Shown: positions 41,140-49,336 of the stretch, piece after piece
Position numbering within the stretch: the stretch's first letter is position 1
How the letters are laid out: each line of letters starts with the position of its first letter
Assembly: GCF_001426245.1 (NCBI RefSeq)
Contig: NZ_LMCM01000006.1
Coordinates: 222,865 to 286,864 of the forward strand
Source: Phycicoccus sp. Root101
Lineage (GTDB): Bacteria; Actinomycetota; Actinomycetes; Actinomycetales; Dermatophilaceae
DNA: 64,000 bases
Direction: 5' to 3'
Made by a program: the position numbers and the translations under genes
The notes under the pieces: model-generated
What the model saw: only the letters and a program-made list of their open reading frames with translations
Databases searched by the model: none
Told to the model about the DNA's origin: nothing

Positions 41140-42125
41140 GCGCGCACCTTGTCGAACAGCGTCGCCTGCGGGGGTGAGAGCGTCGGGTCGACCCCGTCGA
41201 AGAGGCTGCTCACGGACTCGCCGGCGTGGATGCGCTTGATGGCCTCGGCGAACAGCTGCGCCACCGAGCGCACCTGCAGCTCGGGCCAGTGGCCCGGGGC
41301 GGGCACGGTGTCGGTCGTGACGACCTCGCCGATCATCGGGTGGTCGCGGAGCCGTTCGACGGCCTTGCCGGCGAACAGCCCGTGCGTGCAGGCGACGTCG
41401 GCACCGGTGCAGCCGAGGTCGCGCAGCCGCTCGAGGAGCTCCACGATCGAGCCGCCGGTGGCGATCTCGTCGTCGAGCACGATGGCGCGCTTGCCGGTGA
41501 CGTCGCCGACGATGGAGTCGATGATGACGCGGTCGTCGGCCAGGCGCTGCTTGGACCCCGCTGCCACGGGCAGCCCGAGGAGCCGGGCGAACTGCGTGGC
41601 CGTCTTGGCGTTGCCGAGGTCGGGGGAGACCACGACCGAGTTGGTCAGGTCCCCGGACCGGAAGTGGTCCGCCAGGACCCCGATGGCGGTGAGGTGGTCG
41701 ACCGGCACCGAGAAGAAGCCGTGGACCTGCGGTGCGTGGAGCGTCATGGTGAGCACGCGGTCGACACCTGCGGCCACGAGCATGTCGGCGACCAGACGGC
41801 CACCGAGGGAGATCCGCGAGGCGTCCTTCTTGTCGGAGCGGGCGTACGCGTAGTGCGGGATCACTGCCGTGATCTGGGCCGCCGAGGCACCCCGCGCCGC
41901 GTCGACCATGAGGAGCAGCTCCATCAGGTGCTCCTGCGTCGGCGGCACCAACGGCTGGACGATGTAGACGTCGCGCTGGCGGCAGTTCGCCAGCAGCTGC
42001 GCCTGGAGGCAGTCGTTGCTGAACCGCGTGATGTCAGCGGGTGAGAGGTCGACGCCCAGGGCGTCGCAGATGCGTCGGGCGAGGGCGCGGTGGGCGCTCC
42101 CGGAGAAAACCACGATGTCCCGCAT
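41136..42125 (-). CDS. prs: Ribose-phosphate pyrophosphokinase (PRPP synthetase) paralogue
   Basis: A 329-residue enzyme making PRPP from ribose-5-phosphate and ATP. It opens MRDIVVFSGSAHRALARRICDALG, has HYAYARSDKKD (flexible loop region), VSPDLGNAKTATQFA and the PRPP-binding loop IVLDDEIATGGS. It departs from the classic Prs consensus, for example NAKTATQFA instead of GGVKRA-type sequence, so it may be a second, specialised copy. ATG 42125 is preceded by GAGGAG. It is coupled to DUF3054. Confidence 0.88.
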   Translation of the reverse strand: MRDIVVFSGSAHRALARRICDALGVDLSPADITRFSNDCLQAQLLANCRQRDVYIVQPLVPPTQEHLMELLLMVDAARGASAAQITAVIPHYAYARSDKKDASRISLGGRLVADMLVAAGVDRVLTMTLHAPQVHGFFSVPVDHLTAIGVLADHFRSGDLTNSVVVSPDLGNAKTATQFARLLGLPVAAGSKQRLADDRVIIDSIVGDVTGKRAIVLDDEIATGGSIVELLERLRDLGCTGADVACTHGLFAGKAVERLRDHPMIGEVVTTDTVPAPGHWPELQVRSVAQLFAEAIKRIHAGESVSSLFDGVDPTLSPPQATLFDKVRA

Positions 42126-42160
42126 GACGCTCCTCGGTCGACCGGTGATGCACGTCGAGA

Positions 42161-43171
42161 CTAACCGCCGCGGGGCCCCTGTGGGACCTCCCCGTCCCAC
42201 AGGTGGGACCGGAGCTCGCCGACGAGCTCGGCGCGGTGCTGGGCCGCGGTGGGCACGACGCCGGGGATGGAGGCGAAACCGTGCGGGACGCGGACGTAGT
42301 TGGTGAGCCGGACGGGCACGCCCGCGGCCCGCAGCGCGGCGGCATACCGGGAGCCGTCGTCGCGCAGCGGGTCGCGGTCGGCGGTCTGGATCAGGGCGGG
42401 CGGCAGGCCCTCGAGGCTGCCGAACAACGGCGAGACGAGCGGGTCGCGCAGGTCCGAGCCCTCGGGGGCGTAGTGGTTGCGGAAGGCGACGATGCTGGCC
42501 CGGGTGAGCATCGGCGCCCCGGCCAGCTCGTGGATCGAGGGGGATGCCAGGGTCATGTCGGTCGCGGGGTAGATCAGGGCCTGGTGGCGCACCGGTGAGT
42601 CCCCGCGGTCGCGCAGCACCTGGGCGGTCACCGCGGCGAGGTTGCCCCCGGCGCTGTCACCGCAGAGGGCGACCCGCGAGGTGTCGGCGCGCAGGACGTC
42701 ACCCTGCCCGGACAGCCACGTGGTGGCGTCGACGCAGTCGTGCGCGGCCGTGGGGGCCCGGTGCTCGGGCGCCAGCCGGTAGTCGACGCTCACGACCACG
42801 GCGCGGACCTGGGCGGCGAGGTGGCTGCACAGCGGGTCGTACATCACGACGTTGCCCTGCACGAACCCCCCGCCGTGCAGGAAGACGATGACCGGGACCT
42901 CGGTCTCGGTGTCGCGGACGCCACGGGGGCGGTACAGGCGCAGCGGGATCGAGTGGCCGTCACGCGCCGGTGCCGTGCCGTAGGTGATGCCGACCGACCG
43001 GTCCACGGCCCCCGTGATCCACGAGAACGGCGGCCGGTCCGGCGTCACCGCACCCCGGTCCGCCTGGATCTGCTCGACGCTGCGACGCTCCACCGGCGGC
43101 CGGAGACCACTGTCGAGGAGCGCGGTGAGGGCGGCGGTCTGCGGGTACAACGCTCTGGGGGAGTGACGCAT
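42161..43171 (-). CDS. Alpha/beta hydrolase, HSL-type esterase
   Basis: A 336-residue lipase/esterase of the bacterial hormone-sensitive lipase family. The oxyanion motif HGGG is in VIVFLHGGGFVQGN, the nucleophile is in ALCGDSAGGNLAA, and the Asp/His pair is near TADRDPLRDDG and VPHGFAS. ATG 43171 is leaderless, with TAGTTT six bases upstream. It shares a 75-base divergent promoter region with dop. Confidence 0.9.
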   Translation of the reverse strand: MRHSPRALYPQTAALTALLDSGLRPPVERRSVEQIQADRGAVTPDRPPFSWITGAVDRSVGITYGTAPARDGHSIPLRLYRPRGVRDTETEVPVIVFLHGGGFVQGNVVMYDPLCSHLAAQVRAVVVSVDYRLAPEHRAPTAAHDCVDATTWLSGQGDVLRADTSRVALCGDSAGGNLAAVTAQVLRDRGDSPVRHQALIYPATDMTLASPSIHELAGAPMLTRASIVAFRNHYAPEGSDLRDPLVSPLFGSLEGLPPALIQTADRDPLRDDGSRYAAALRAAGVPVRLTNYVRVPHGFASIPGVVPTAAQHRAELVGELRSHLWDGEVPQGPRGG

Positions 43172-43177
43172 CTGCAG

Positions 43178-43199
43178 AAACTAACTCACCTAGGGTGAG
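43178..43199. promoter_or_regulatory. Divergent leaderless promoters with a 15-bp palindrome
   Basis: The esterase -10 box TAGTTT (minus strand, 43178-43183) and the dop-side -10 box TAGGGT (plus strand, 43191-43196) face away from each other. The perfect palindrome CTCACCTAGGGTGAG (43185-43199) covers the dop-side -10 box and abuts the other. A protein bound here would affect both transcripts. Confidence 0.6.
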
Positions 43200-43202
43200 G
43201 AC

Positions 43203-43250
43203 ATGAGCCAGGACGCACGACCCGGACACCGCCGCGAGCTCGACCGATGA
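43203..43250 (+). CDS. 15-codon upstream ORF coupled to dop
   Basis: ATG 43203 lies six bases after TAGGGT, where all other leaderless genes here start. It encodes [15 protein letters not shown] and stops at TGA 43248-43250, overlapping the dop ATG at 43247 (ATGA). The peptide may only serve to bring ribosomes to dop. No similarity is recognised, so this is inferred from position alone. Confidence 0.45.
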   Translation: MSQDARPGHRRELDR

Positions 43251-44764
43251 CCGTCCGCCGGGTCATGGGGATCGAGACCGAGTACGGCATCTCGGTGCCC
43301 GGCGACCCCGCAGCCAACCCCATGGTCCTCTCCGGCCAGGTGGTCAACGCGTACGCGTCGGCCCAGGGCATCCGGGCCGCGCACGCCTCCTGGGACTACG
43401 CCGACGAGGCGCCCCTGCGGGACGCCCGGGGGTTCGAGATGGGCCGCGGGCTCGCCGACCCCAGCCAGCTCACCGACGAGGAGGACCCGACGCTGGCCAA
43501 CGTCGTCCTCACCAACGGCGCACGCCTCTACGTCGACCACGCCCACCCGGAGTACTCCTCGCCCGAGGTCACCACCCCGCGCGCGGCCGTGGCCTGGGAC
43601 CGGGCCGGCGAGCTGATCATGGCCGAGTCGGTGCGCCGCCTGTCGCACGTGCCGCCGGGGGTCAACCTCTACAAGAACAACACCGACGGCAAGGGCCAGT
43701 CCTACGGCACGCACGAGAACTACCTCATGCGCCGCGAGACGCCGTTCTCCGACATCGTGCGCCACCTCGTGCCGTTCTTCGTCGCCCGCCAGGTGGTCAC
43801 CGGGTCCGGGCGGGTGGGCATCGGGATGGACTCGCGCCGCGACGGGTTCCAGCTCAGCCAGCGCAGCGACTTCTTCGAGGTCGAGGTGGGCCTGGAGACG
43901 ACGCTCAAGCGGCCCATCATCAACACCCGGGACGAGCCGCACGCGGTGGCGGACCTGTACCGCCGGCTGCACGTCATCATCGGCGACGCCAACCACTGCG
44001 ACGTCGCGAACCTCCTCAAGCTGGGCACCACGTCGCTGGTCCTGGCCATGATCGAGGACCGTGCGATCAGCGCCGACCTCACCGTCGCCCGCCCTGTCGC
44101 GACCCTCCAGGCCGTCAGCCACGACCCCACCTGCCGCCAGCTCATCGAGCTGCGGGACGGGACGAAGCTCACCGCGGTGCAGCTGCTGTGGCGCTACCAC
44201 GACGCCGCGGAGCGCTACCTCCAGGACCGGTATGGCGCCGAGCGGGACGACGACACCGCGGAGGTCATGCGGTGGTGGGCCCTGGTCCTCGACAAGCTCG
44301 AGCGGGACCCCTCCGAGGCCGCCCGCGAGGTCGACTGGGTCGGCAAGCTGCAGGTGCTGCAGGGGTACATCGACCGCGACGGCCTGGACTGGTCCGACTC
44401 GCGGCTGCGCGCCATCGACATCCAGTGGTCGGACGTGCGCCCCGACAAGGGCCTCTTCCACCGGTTGCGCAGGGCTGGGCGGTTCGAGGAGCTCGTGCCG
44501 GAGGAGGTCGTCCTCGAGGCCGTGCGCGAGCCCCCGCACGACACCCGGGCGTACTTCCGGGGCAAGTGCCTGGAGAAGTACCCCGACCAGATCGCCGCCG
44601 CCTCGTGGGACTCGGTGATCTTCGACGTCCCGGGCCACGCGTCGCTGCAGCGGGTGCCGATGCTGGAACCGTTGCGGGGCACCAAGGCCAGCGTCGGGTC
44701 GTTGCTCGACCGGAGTCCGGACGCCGCCACCCTGCTGCGCGAGTTGGCCTCGGCATCGGGTTAG
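43247..44764 (+). CDS. dop: Deamidase/depupylase Dop
   Basis: A 505-residue glutamine-synthetase-like enzyme that converts Pup C-terminal Gln to Glu and removes Pup from proteins. It has the ATP-site motif [47 protein letters not shown] and [11 protein letters not shown]. The Dop-specific loop is present near residues 65-85 ([19 protein letters not shown]), which distinguishes it from PafA. ATG 43247 overlaps the upstream ORF stop and has no ribosome binding site of its own. Confidence 0.95.
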   Translation: MTVRRVMGIETEYGISVPGDPAANPMVLSGQVVNAYASAQGIRAAHASWDYADEAPLRDARGFEMGRGLADPSQLTDEEDPTLANVVLTNGARLYVDHAHPEYSSPEVTTPRAAVAWDRAGELIMAESVRRLSHVPPGVNLYKNNTDGKGQSYGTHENYLMRRETPFSDIVRHLVPFFVARQVVTGSGRVGIGMDSRRDGFQLSQRSDFFEVEVGLETTLKRPIINTRDEPHAVADLYRRLHVIIGDANHCDVANLLKLGTTSLVLAMIEDRAISADLTVARPVATLQAVSHDPTCRQLIELRDGTKLTAVQLLWRYHDAAERYLQDRYGAERDDDTAEVMRWWALVLDKLERDPSEAAREVDWVGKLQVLQGYIDRDGLDWSDSRLRAIDIQWSDVRPDKGLFHRLRRAGRFEELVPEEVVLEAVREPPHDTRAYFRGKCLEKYPDQIAAASWDSVIFDVPGHASLQRVPMLEPLRGTKASVGSLLDRSPDAATLLRELASASG

Positions 44765-44772
44765 GTTCGGAC

Positions 44773-44778
44773 TAGGGT
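44773..44778 (+). promoter_or_regulatory. -10 element of the pup-prcB-prcA operon
   Basis: TAGGGT nine bases after the dop stop. The next ATG is 64 bases away and has GAGAGGT ahead of it, so pup has a leader of about 55 bases. Dop readthrough may add to expression. Confidence 0.45.
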
Positions 44779-44841
44779 CGACGCAGGACGGGCGCCCGCG
44801 CCCACGTCGCCACACGCAGCACCGAGCGAGAGGTCACGGAC

Positions 44842-45048
44842 ATGCCGAGCCAGGAGCAGAGCCGCCCACAGCGCAGGGACGACGCGCCCGACGAGGCGCC
44901 CGAGCCCACCCCCGCAGCGCCCGAGGCCACCGCCCGCAAGGAAAACCTCGACTCCGACATCGACAGCGTCCTCGACGAGATCGACGGGGTCCTGGAGTCC
45001 AACGCGGAGGAGTTCGTCCGGGGGTTCGTCCAGAAGGGTGGCCAGTGA
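44842..45048 (+). CDS. pup: Prokaryotic ubiquitin-like protein Pup
   Basis: A 68-residue, highly charged tag. The disordered N-terminal half is followed by the Mpa-binding region [16 protein letters not shown] and the conserved C-terminus [13 protein letters not shown]. The final Gln means Dop must deamidate it to Glu before PafA can ligate it to lysines. It overlaps prcB by GTGA. Confidence 0.98.
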   Translation: MPSQEQSRPQRRDDAPDEAPEPTPAAPEATARKENLDSDIDSVLDEIDGVLESNAEEFVRGFVQKGGQ

Positions 45049-45872
45049 CCACAGGCGCCGACGCGGGGAGGCTCCCCGCGGCATACCTGTCCACGGGCTC
45101 CTCGTCCTTCACCGACTTCGTCGGGGCGCACTCCCCTCACCTGCTGCCTTCTCGCAGGGCCCTCCCGGTCGGGAGCACCATGGAGGCTCCGCACGGCACG
45201 ACGATCGTCACCGTCACCTACGACGGCGGCGTCGTGATGGCCGGCGACCGGCGGGCGACGATGGGCAACCTCATCGCCAACCGCGACATGGAGAAGGTCT
45301 TCGCCGGTGACGAGTACTCCGCCGTCGGCATCGCCGGCACCGCGGGCATCGCCATCGAGCTGGTCAAGCTGTTCCAGGTCGAGCTCGAGCACTACGAGAA
45401 GATCGAGGGGACGCTGCTCTCGTTGGAGGGCAAGGCGAACCGGCTGGCGTCGATGATCCGGGCCAACCTCGGCATGGCCATGCAGGGGCTGGCCGTGGTG
45501 CCGCTGTTCGCGGGCTACGACCTCGACAAGCGGACCGGCCGGATCTTCTCCTACGACGTGACCGGCGGCTGCTACGAGGAGCACGACCACCACAGCGTGG
45601 GCTCGGGCTCGCTGTTCGCGCGCGGGGCGATGAAGAAGCTCTGGCGACCCGGGCTGTCGGCCGACGGCGCGGTCTCGGTCGCCGTCGAGGCGCTGTACGA
45701 CGCCGCGGACGACGACTCCGCGACCGGTGGACCCGACGTCGGTCGACGCATCTGGCCGACCGTGGCGGTGGTGGGTGACCAGGGCGTGGTGTTCCGTTCC
45801 GACGACGAGCTGAGGACGACCGTGGAGGCCGTCATCGCCGCCCGCCAGGGCAACCCGGGAGGTGCGCGATGA
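45045..45872 (+). CDS. prcB: 20S proteasome beta subunit PrcB
   Basis: A 275-residue precursor. A 51-residue propeptide (with [16 protein letters not shown]) ends at HG, exposing the N-terminal nucleophile Thr52 in [24 protein letters not shown]. Lys and Asp of the active site lie in MEKVFAG and the GDRRA segment. GTG 45045 overlaps the pup stop, and its own stop overlaps the prcA start, so the three genes are translationally coupled. Confidence 0.98.
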   Translation: MTTGADAGRLPAAYLSTGSSSFTDFVGAHSPHLLPSRRALPVGSTMEAPHGTTIVTVTYDGGVVMAGDRRATMGNLIANRDMEKVFAGDEYSAVGIAGTAGIAIELVKLFQVELEHYEKIEGTLLSLEGKANRLASMIRANLGMAMQGLAVVPLFAGYDLDKRTGRIFSYDVTGGCYEEHDHHSVGSGSLFARGAMKKLWRPGLSADGAVSVAVEALYDAADDDSATGGPDVGRRIWPTVAVVGDQGVVFRSDDELRTTVEAVIAARQGNPGGAR

Positions 45873-46708
45873 GCAGCATGCCGTTCTACGTCTCGCCCGA
45901 GCAGCTGATGAAGGACCGGGCCGACTACGCCCGCAAGGGAATTGCGCGCGGTCGCTCGGTGGTCGTGCTCGGCTACGACAAGGGGATCGCGTTCGTCGCC
46001 GAGAACCCGTCGCGGGCCCTGCACAAGGTGTCCGAGATCTACGACCGCATCGCGTTCGCCGCGGTCGGCAAGTACAACGAGTTCGAGAACCTCCGGGTGG
46101 CAGGCGTCCGCTACGCCGACCTGCGCGGCTACTCCTACGACCGCACCGACGTCACGGCTCGCGGCCTGGCCAACGCCTACGCGCAGACCCTCGGCACCGT
46201 GTTCACCCAGGAGTCCAAGCCCTACGAGGTCGAGATCGTGGTCGCCGAGGTGGGCAGCACCGCCGACGAGGACCAGATCTACCGGCTCACGTATGACGGG
46301 TCCGTCGCCGACGAGCGCGGGTTCGTGGCCATGGGTGGCGCGGCCGAGCCGATCGAGACCGGGCTCAAGGAACGCTGGGAGCCCGGACTGTCGCTCGCCG
46401 ACGCGTTGCGGCTCGCGGTCGAGCTGCTCGCCAAGGACCCGGCGAAGGACGCGGGCAAGGAGGGCGGCGCACCGACCCGCACGCTCGGTGCGGGTCAGCT
46501 TGAGGTGGCCGTCCTCGATCGCGAGCGTCCGCGCCGGACGTTCCGCCGCATCGGGGGTGGGCTGCTCGACGCGCTGCTCAGCACCGAGGACCCGACGCAC
46601 GACGCCCCGGCCGAGGACGACCGGACGCCGGGACGCCACGACACCCTCACCGGTGAGTCGCCGCGCGACGAGTCGACCAACCCGCAGACCCAGCGCCCGA
46701 CCGAGTAG
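45869..46708 (+). CDS. prcA: 20S proteasome alpha subunit PrcA
   Basis: A 279-residue outer-ring subunit. The N-terminal gate segment [21 protein letters not shown] is followed by the alpha fold ([20 protein letters not shown]). There is no Thr nucleophile or propeptide. The last 45 residues are charged and probably disordered. ATG 45869 overlaps the prcB TGA. A strong hairpin follows the gene. Confidence 0.98.
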   Translation: MSSMPFYVSPEQLMKDRADYARKGIARGRSVVVLGYDKGIAFVAENPSRALHKVSEIYDRIAFAAVGKYNEFENLRVAGVRYADLRGYSYDRTDVTARGLANAYAQTLGTVFTQESKPYEVEIVVAEVGSTADEDQIYRLTYDGSVADERGFVAMGGAAEPIETGLKERWEPGLSLADALRLAVELLAKDPAKDAGKEGGAPTRTLGAGQLEVAVLDRERPRRTFRRIGGGLLDALLSTEDPTHDAPAEDDRTPGRHDTLTGESPRDESTNPQTQRPTE

Positions 46709-46720
46709 CACCGCGCGCAC

Positions 46721-46754
46721 GAGGACGGCCGCCCCCGTCGGGGCGGCCGTCCTC
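46721..46754 (+). terminator. Hairpin terminator of the pup-prcBA operon
   Basis: Perfect 15-bp stem GAGGACGGCCGCCCC / GGGGCGGCCGTCCTC with a CGTC loop, 13 bases after the prcA stop. Confidence 0.85.
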
Positions 46755-46795
46755 CTGTCCGGGCCTGCTGCGCTGCGCGCTCAGACAGGGACCTT

Positions 46796-47521
46796 CTAGA
46801 CAGGGAGCTTCTCGAGCAGGAAGCTCTCGGTCGCGACCCAGGCCTGGCTCGAGGCGGCCTCGTGGTGGAACATCGGCGACGGGTTGTCGAAGGCGTGACC
46901 GGCGCCTTCGTAGGTGAGGAAGGTGACGTCGTCGTTGTCGGCCGTGACTGCTGCCTCGATCTCCTCGACCTTATCCATCGGGATGTAGTCGTCGGCCGTG
47001 CCGAAGTGGTGCAGGCTCGGGGAGGTGACCTGGGGCGCCATACCGAGCAGGGTGGGCAGTGCCGAGCCGTAGTAGCTCACGAGCGCGTCGGGGGCCGCGC
47101 GGTCGGCCGCGGCAGCGGCAGCGACGTTGAACGCCATCCCGCCGCCGAAGCAGAACCCGATCACGCCCGCCGGCCCGCGGACCTCCGCCCGGTCGCGCAC
47201 GGCGGCCAGCGCGGCCACACCGTCCTTGACGCCCTGCTCCCAGTCGAACCGGCCCATCAGCTCCATGGCCTGCGGCAGGCCGTCGCCACCTTCCTCGACG
47301 ACCGGGTCGCCGAGGCGGTGGTAGAGGTGCGGGACCAGGACGACGTACCCGAGGGCAGCCAGGTCGGCGGCCCGTGAGGTGATGTAGTCGGTGACGCCGA
47401 AGATCTCCTGGTACAGCACGATGCCCGGGCCCTCCGCGGACTCGGGCAGGTGCAGGTCGGCGGGCATGGAACCGCCGTCGACCTCGATGGACAGGACCTC
47501 GGGGGAGCGGGTGTTGGTCAT
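46796..47521 (-). CDS. Dienelactone hydrolase family protein
   Basis: A 241-residue alpha/beta hydrolase with the dienelactone hydrolase nucleophile Cys124 in VIGFCFGGGMAF, an early YQEIFGV, Asp near HHFGTADDYIP and His in YEGAGHAFDNP. No signal peptide. It may hydrolyse a lactone or ester in aromatic-compound metabolism, but no such pathway is adjacent. ATG 47521 is leaderless (TACGTT). Confidence 0.92.
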   Translation of the reverse strand: MTNTRSPEVLSIEVDGGSMPADLHLPESAEGPGIVLYQEIFGVTDYITSRAADLAALGYVVLVPHLYHRLGDPVVEEGGDGLPQAMELMGRFDWEQGVKDGVAALAAVRDRAEVRGPAGVIGFCFGGGMAFNVAAAAAADRAAPDALVSYYGSALPTLLGMAPQVTSPSLHHFGTADDYIPMDKVEEIEAAVTADNDDVTFLTYEGAGHAFDNPSPMFHHEAASSQAWVATESFLLEKLPV

Positions 47522-47527
47522 GTCACC

Positions 47528-47533
47528 AACGTA
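47528..47533 (-). promoter_or_regulatory. -10 element, leaderless start at 47521
   Basis: TACGTT on the minus strand, six bases before the ATG of the dienelactone hydrolase gene. Confidence 0.45.
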
Positions 47534-47557
47534 GGCCGCGCGGGCCCCGGGTGCCCC

Positions 47558-48193
47558 TCAGGCAGAGGGCGCGTCCGCGTAGCGCAGGTACGGCTTGACG
47601 ACCTCGACACCCTTGAACCGCGCCTGGGCGTCCTCGGTCGAGACGGTCGGGGCGACGATGACGCGCTCGCCCGCCTTCCAGTCAGCAGGCGTCGAGAACG
47701 GGCCTGAGTCGTTGACCTGCAACGCATCCAGGGCCCGCAGGATCTCGTCGAAGTTGCGTCCGGCGCTCTTGGGGTAGGTGAGCGACAGGCGCACCTTGCC
47801 GGCCGGGTCGATGAGGAACACGGAGCGGACGGGTGAGGTGTCGCCGGCGCCGGGGTGGATCATGTCGTAGAGCTCGGCGACGTTGCGGTCCTTGTCGGCG
47901 ACGATCGGGTAGGTCACCGAGGCGCCGGAGACCTCCTCGATGTCGGCCTTCCACGAGTTGTGGTCGTCGAGGCCGTCGACGGACACCGCGAGGACCTTGG
48001 TGTTGCGGCGGGCCCACTCGTCCTTGAGCTGGGCCACGCGACCGAGCTCGGTGGTGCAGACGGGCGTGAAGTCGGCGGGGTGGCTGAACAGCACGGCCCA
48101 GCCGTCGCCCTTCCAGTCGAGGAAGGTCAGCTCGCCCTCGGTCGTGTCGGCGGTGAAGTCCGGGGCGTCGTCGCCCAGTCGCAGCGTGGCCAT
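47558..48193 (-). CDS. 1-Cys (Prx6-type) peroxiredoxin
   Basis: A 211-residue peroxiredoxin whose only cysteine is the peroxidatic Cys46 in HPADFTPVCTTELG. The long C-terminal domain (LQVNDSGPFSTPADWKAGERVIV to VVKPYLRY) places it in the Prx6/1-Cys group. Regeneration would need an external thiol, possibly mycothiol. AAGGAG precedes ATG 48193. A large inverted repeat lies directly upstream. Confidence 0.93.
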   Translation of the reverse strand: MATLRLGDDAPDFTADTTEGELTFLDWKGDGWAVLFSHPADFTPVCTTELGRVAQLKDEWARRNTKVLAVSVDGLDDHNSWKADIEEVSGASVTYPIVADKDRNVAELYDMIHPGAGDTSPVRSVFLIDPAGKVRLSLTYPKSAGRNFDEILRALDALQVNDSGPFSTPADWKAGERVIVAPTVSTEDAQARFKGVEVVKPYLRYADAPSA

Positions 48194-48211
48194 GACGGCT
48201 CCTTCTCGAAG

Positions 48212-48248
48212 GTAACGCGATGTTTGTCGGATCCAAACATGCCGTTAC
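48212..48248. promoter_or_regulatory. 37-bp interrupted palindrome upstream of the peroxiredoxin gene
   Basis: Arms GTAACG-cg-ATGTTTG and CAAACAT-gc-CGTTAC surround a 7-base centre, with only the two CG/GC positions unpaired. The last bases overlap the stop of the gene upstream. No T run follows, so an operator for a redox- or metal-sensing regulator is more likely than a terminator. Confidence 0.55.
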
Positions 48249-49165
48249 TTGACCGAGGTGTGGATATCTCGTCCGGATGCTGGACCCAGCGCGGCGACCA
48301 GGGCCGCCGCGACGGTGCCCACCACGGCAGGGTCGAGCAGCAGGCCGTAGTGGTCGGAGTCGAGCTCCCGCACAGCAAGATCGGGGGGCAGGTGCGCCGC
48401 GGCGATGCGCTCCGCCGTGTACAACCCGACCGGCTGGTCCAGGGGTCCGCGGCGGGCGTACAGCAAGGTGGTGGGGGACTGGAGGGTGTGGATGGCGCTG
48501 AGCGTCGCCGGGTCGGACACGAGGTCGGCCCAGTCGGCCCGCACGCACTCCAAGGACGACGTCGAACGCATCCGACCCCGGGGCCCGGACAGGTCGTGCA
48601 GCAGGTAGGCCGCGAGGGCGGCTCCCGCGGGTCCGGACAGGTGCCGCCCGAGGGCGGGGTGGGCGCCCCAGTGGGCGAGGTAGGCCTGCTCGTCCTCGAA
48701 CGTCATCGACAGCCGTTCCATCGCCGGGCCGATGATGCTGTGCAGGACCTCGTCGATGTCGAGGGTGCCCGGTGAGGGAAAGGCCAACCCGCCGTCGACC
48801 AGGACGACGGCCCCGACGTCCTGGGGGTGGGTGGCCGCCGCGAGCGCGGCGACGAAGGCTCCCATGTCGTGGCCGGCCAGCACCGGGCGCTCCAGGCCCA
48901 GGTGGATGGTGAGGGCGTGCACGTCGGCCACGTGGTCGGCCAGCCCGGTGGAACGCAGGTGCGCACTCTCGGCCCGCCCGCGCATGTCCGGGGCCAGCAC
49001 GTGCACGAGGCCATCGAGGCGCTCGGCCACCGGCACCCACGCGAGGGCGTTCGAGGAGGTGCTGTGAAGGGCCACGACGACCGGCGCCCCGGCGGGCGCC
49101 TGCGTGAGGCGGTGCACCGTGAGGTGGCCGCCGTCGACGGGAACCTGCTCGGTCAGCGGTGGCAC
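48245..49165 (-). CDS. Alpha/beta hydrolase with Asp in the nucleophile position
   Basis: A 306-residue protein with oxyanion segment ALHSTSSNALAW and nucleophile elbow VLAGHDMGAFVAALA. The elbow reads G-H-D-M-G, so Asp replaces the Ser of esterases, as in epoxide hydrolases and haloalkane dehalogenases. His is in SDHYGLLLD near the C-terminus. GTG 49165 has AGAGGA ahead. Substrate unknown. Confidence 0.88.
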   Translation of the reverse strand: MPPLTEQVPVDGGHLTVHRLTQAPAGAPVVVALHSTSSNALAWVPVAERLDGLVHVLAPDMRGRAESAHLRSTGLADHVADVHALTIHLGLERPVLAGHDMGAFVAALAAATHPQDVGAVVLVDGGLAFPSPGTLDIDEVLHSIIGPAMERLSMTFEDEQAYLAHWGAHPALGRHLSGPAGAALAAYLLHDLSGPRGRMRSTSSLECVRADWADLVSDPATLSAIHTLQSPTTLLYARRGPLDQPVGLYTAERIAAAHLPPDLAVRELDSDHYGLLLDPAVVGTVAAALVAALGPASGRDIHTSVK

Positions 49166-49299
49166 GCAGGGTCCTCTCTCGGGGTGACCGCGTCGTCGCG
49201 GCGCCGGGGCCGGCCCGGACGAAGCCGGCCGGAGCTCCCGGTCGACGCGCTGGGCCCGACGCTACGCACCGGCGGCGCCCCTCCCTATGGCGCCCGCCG

Positions 49300-49324
49300 C
49301 CACATCCCGGTCCGGGAAATGTGG
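49300..49324 (-). terminator. Possible terminator of the coiled-coil/epimerase operon
   Basis: CCACAT-CCCGG pairs with CCGGG-ATGTGG, with a two-base AA bulge and a single-base loop. It lies 13 bases past the epimerase stop on the minus strand. No T run. Confidence 0.4.
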
Positions 49325-49336
49325 TCGGTCGACGTC

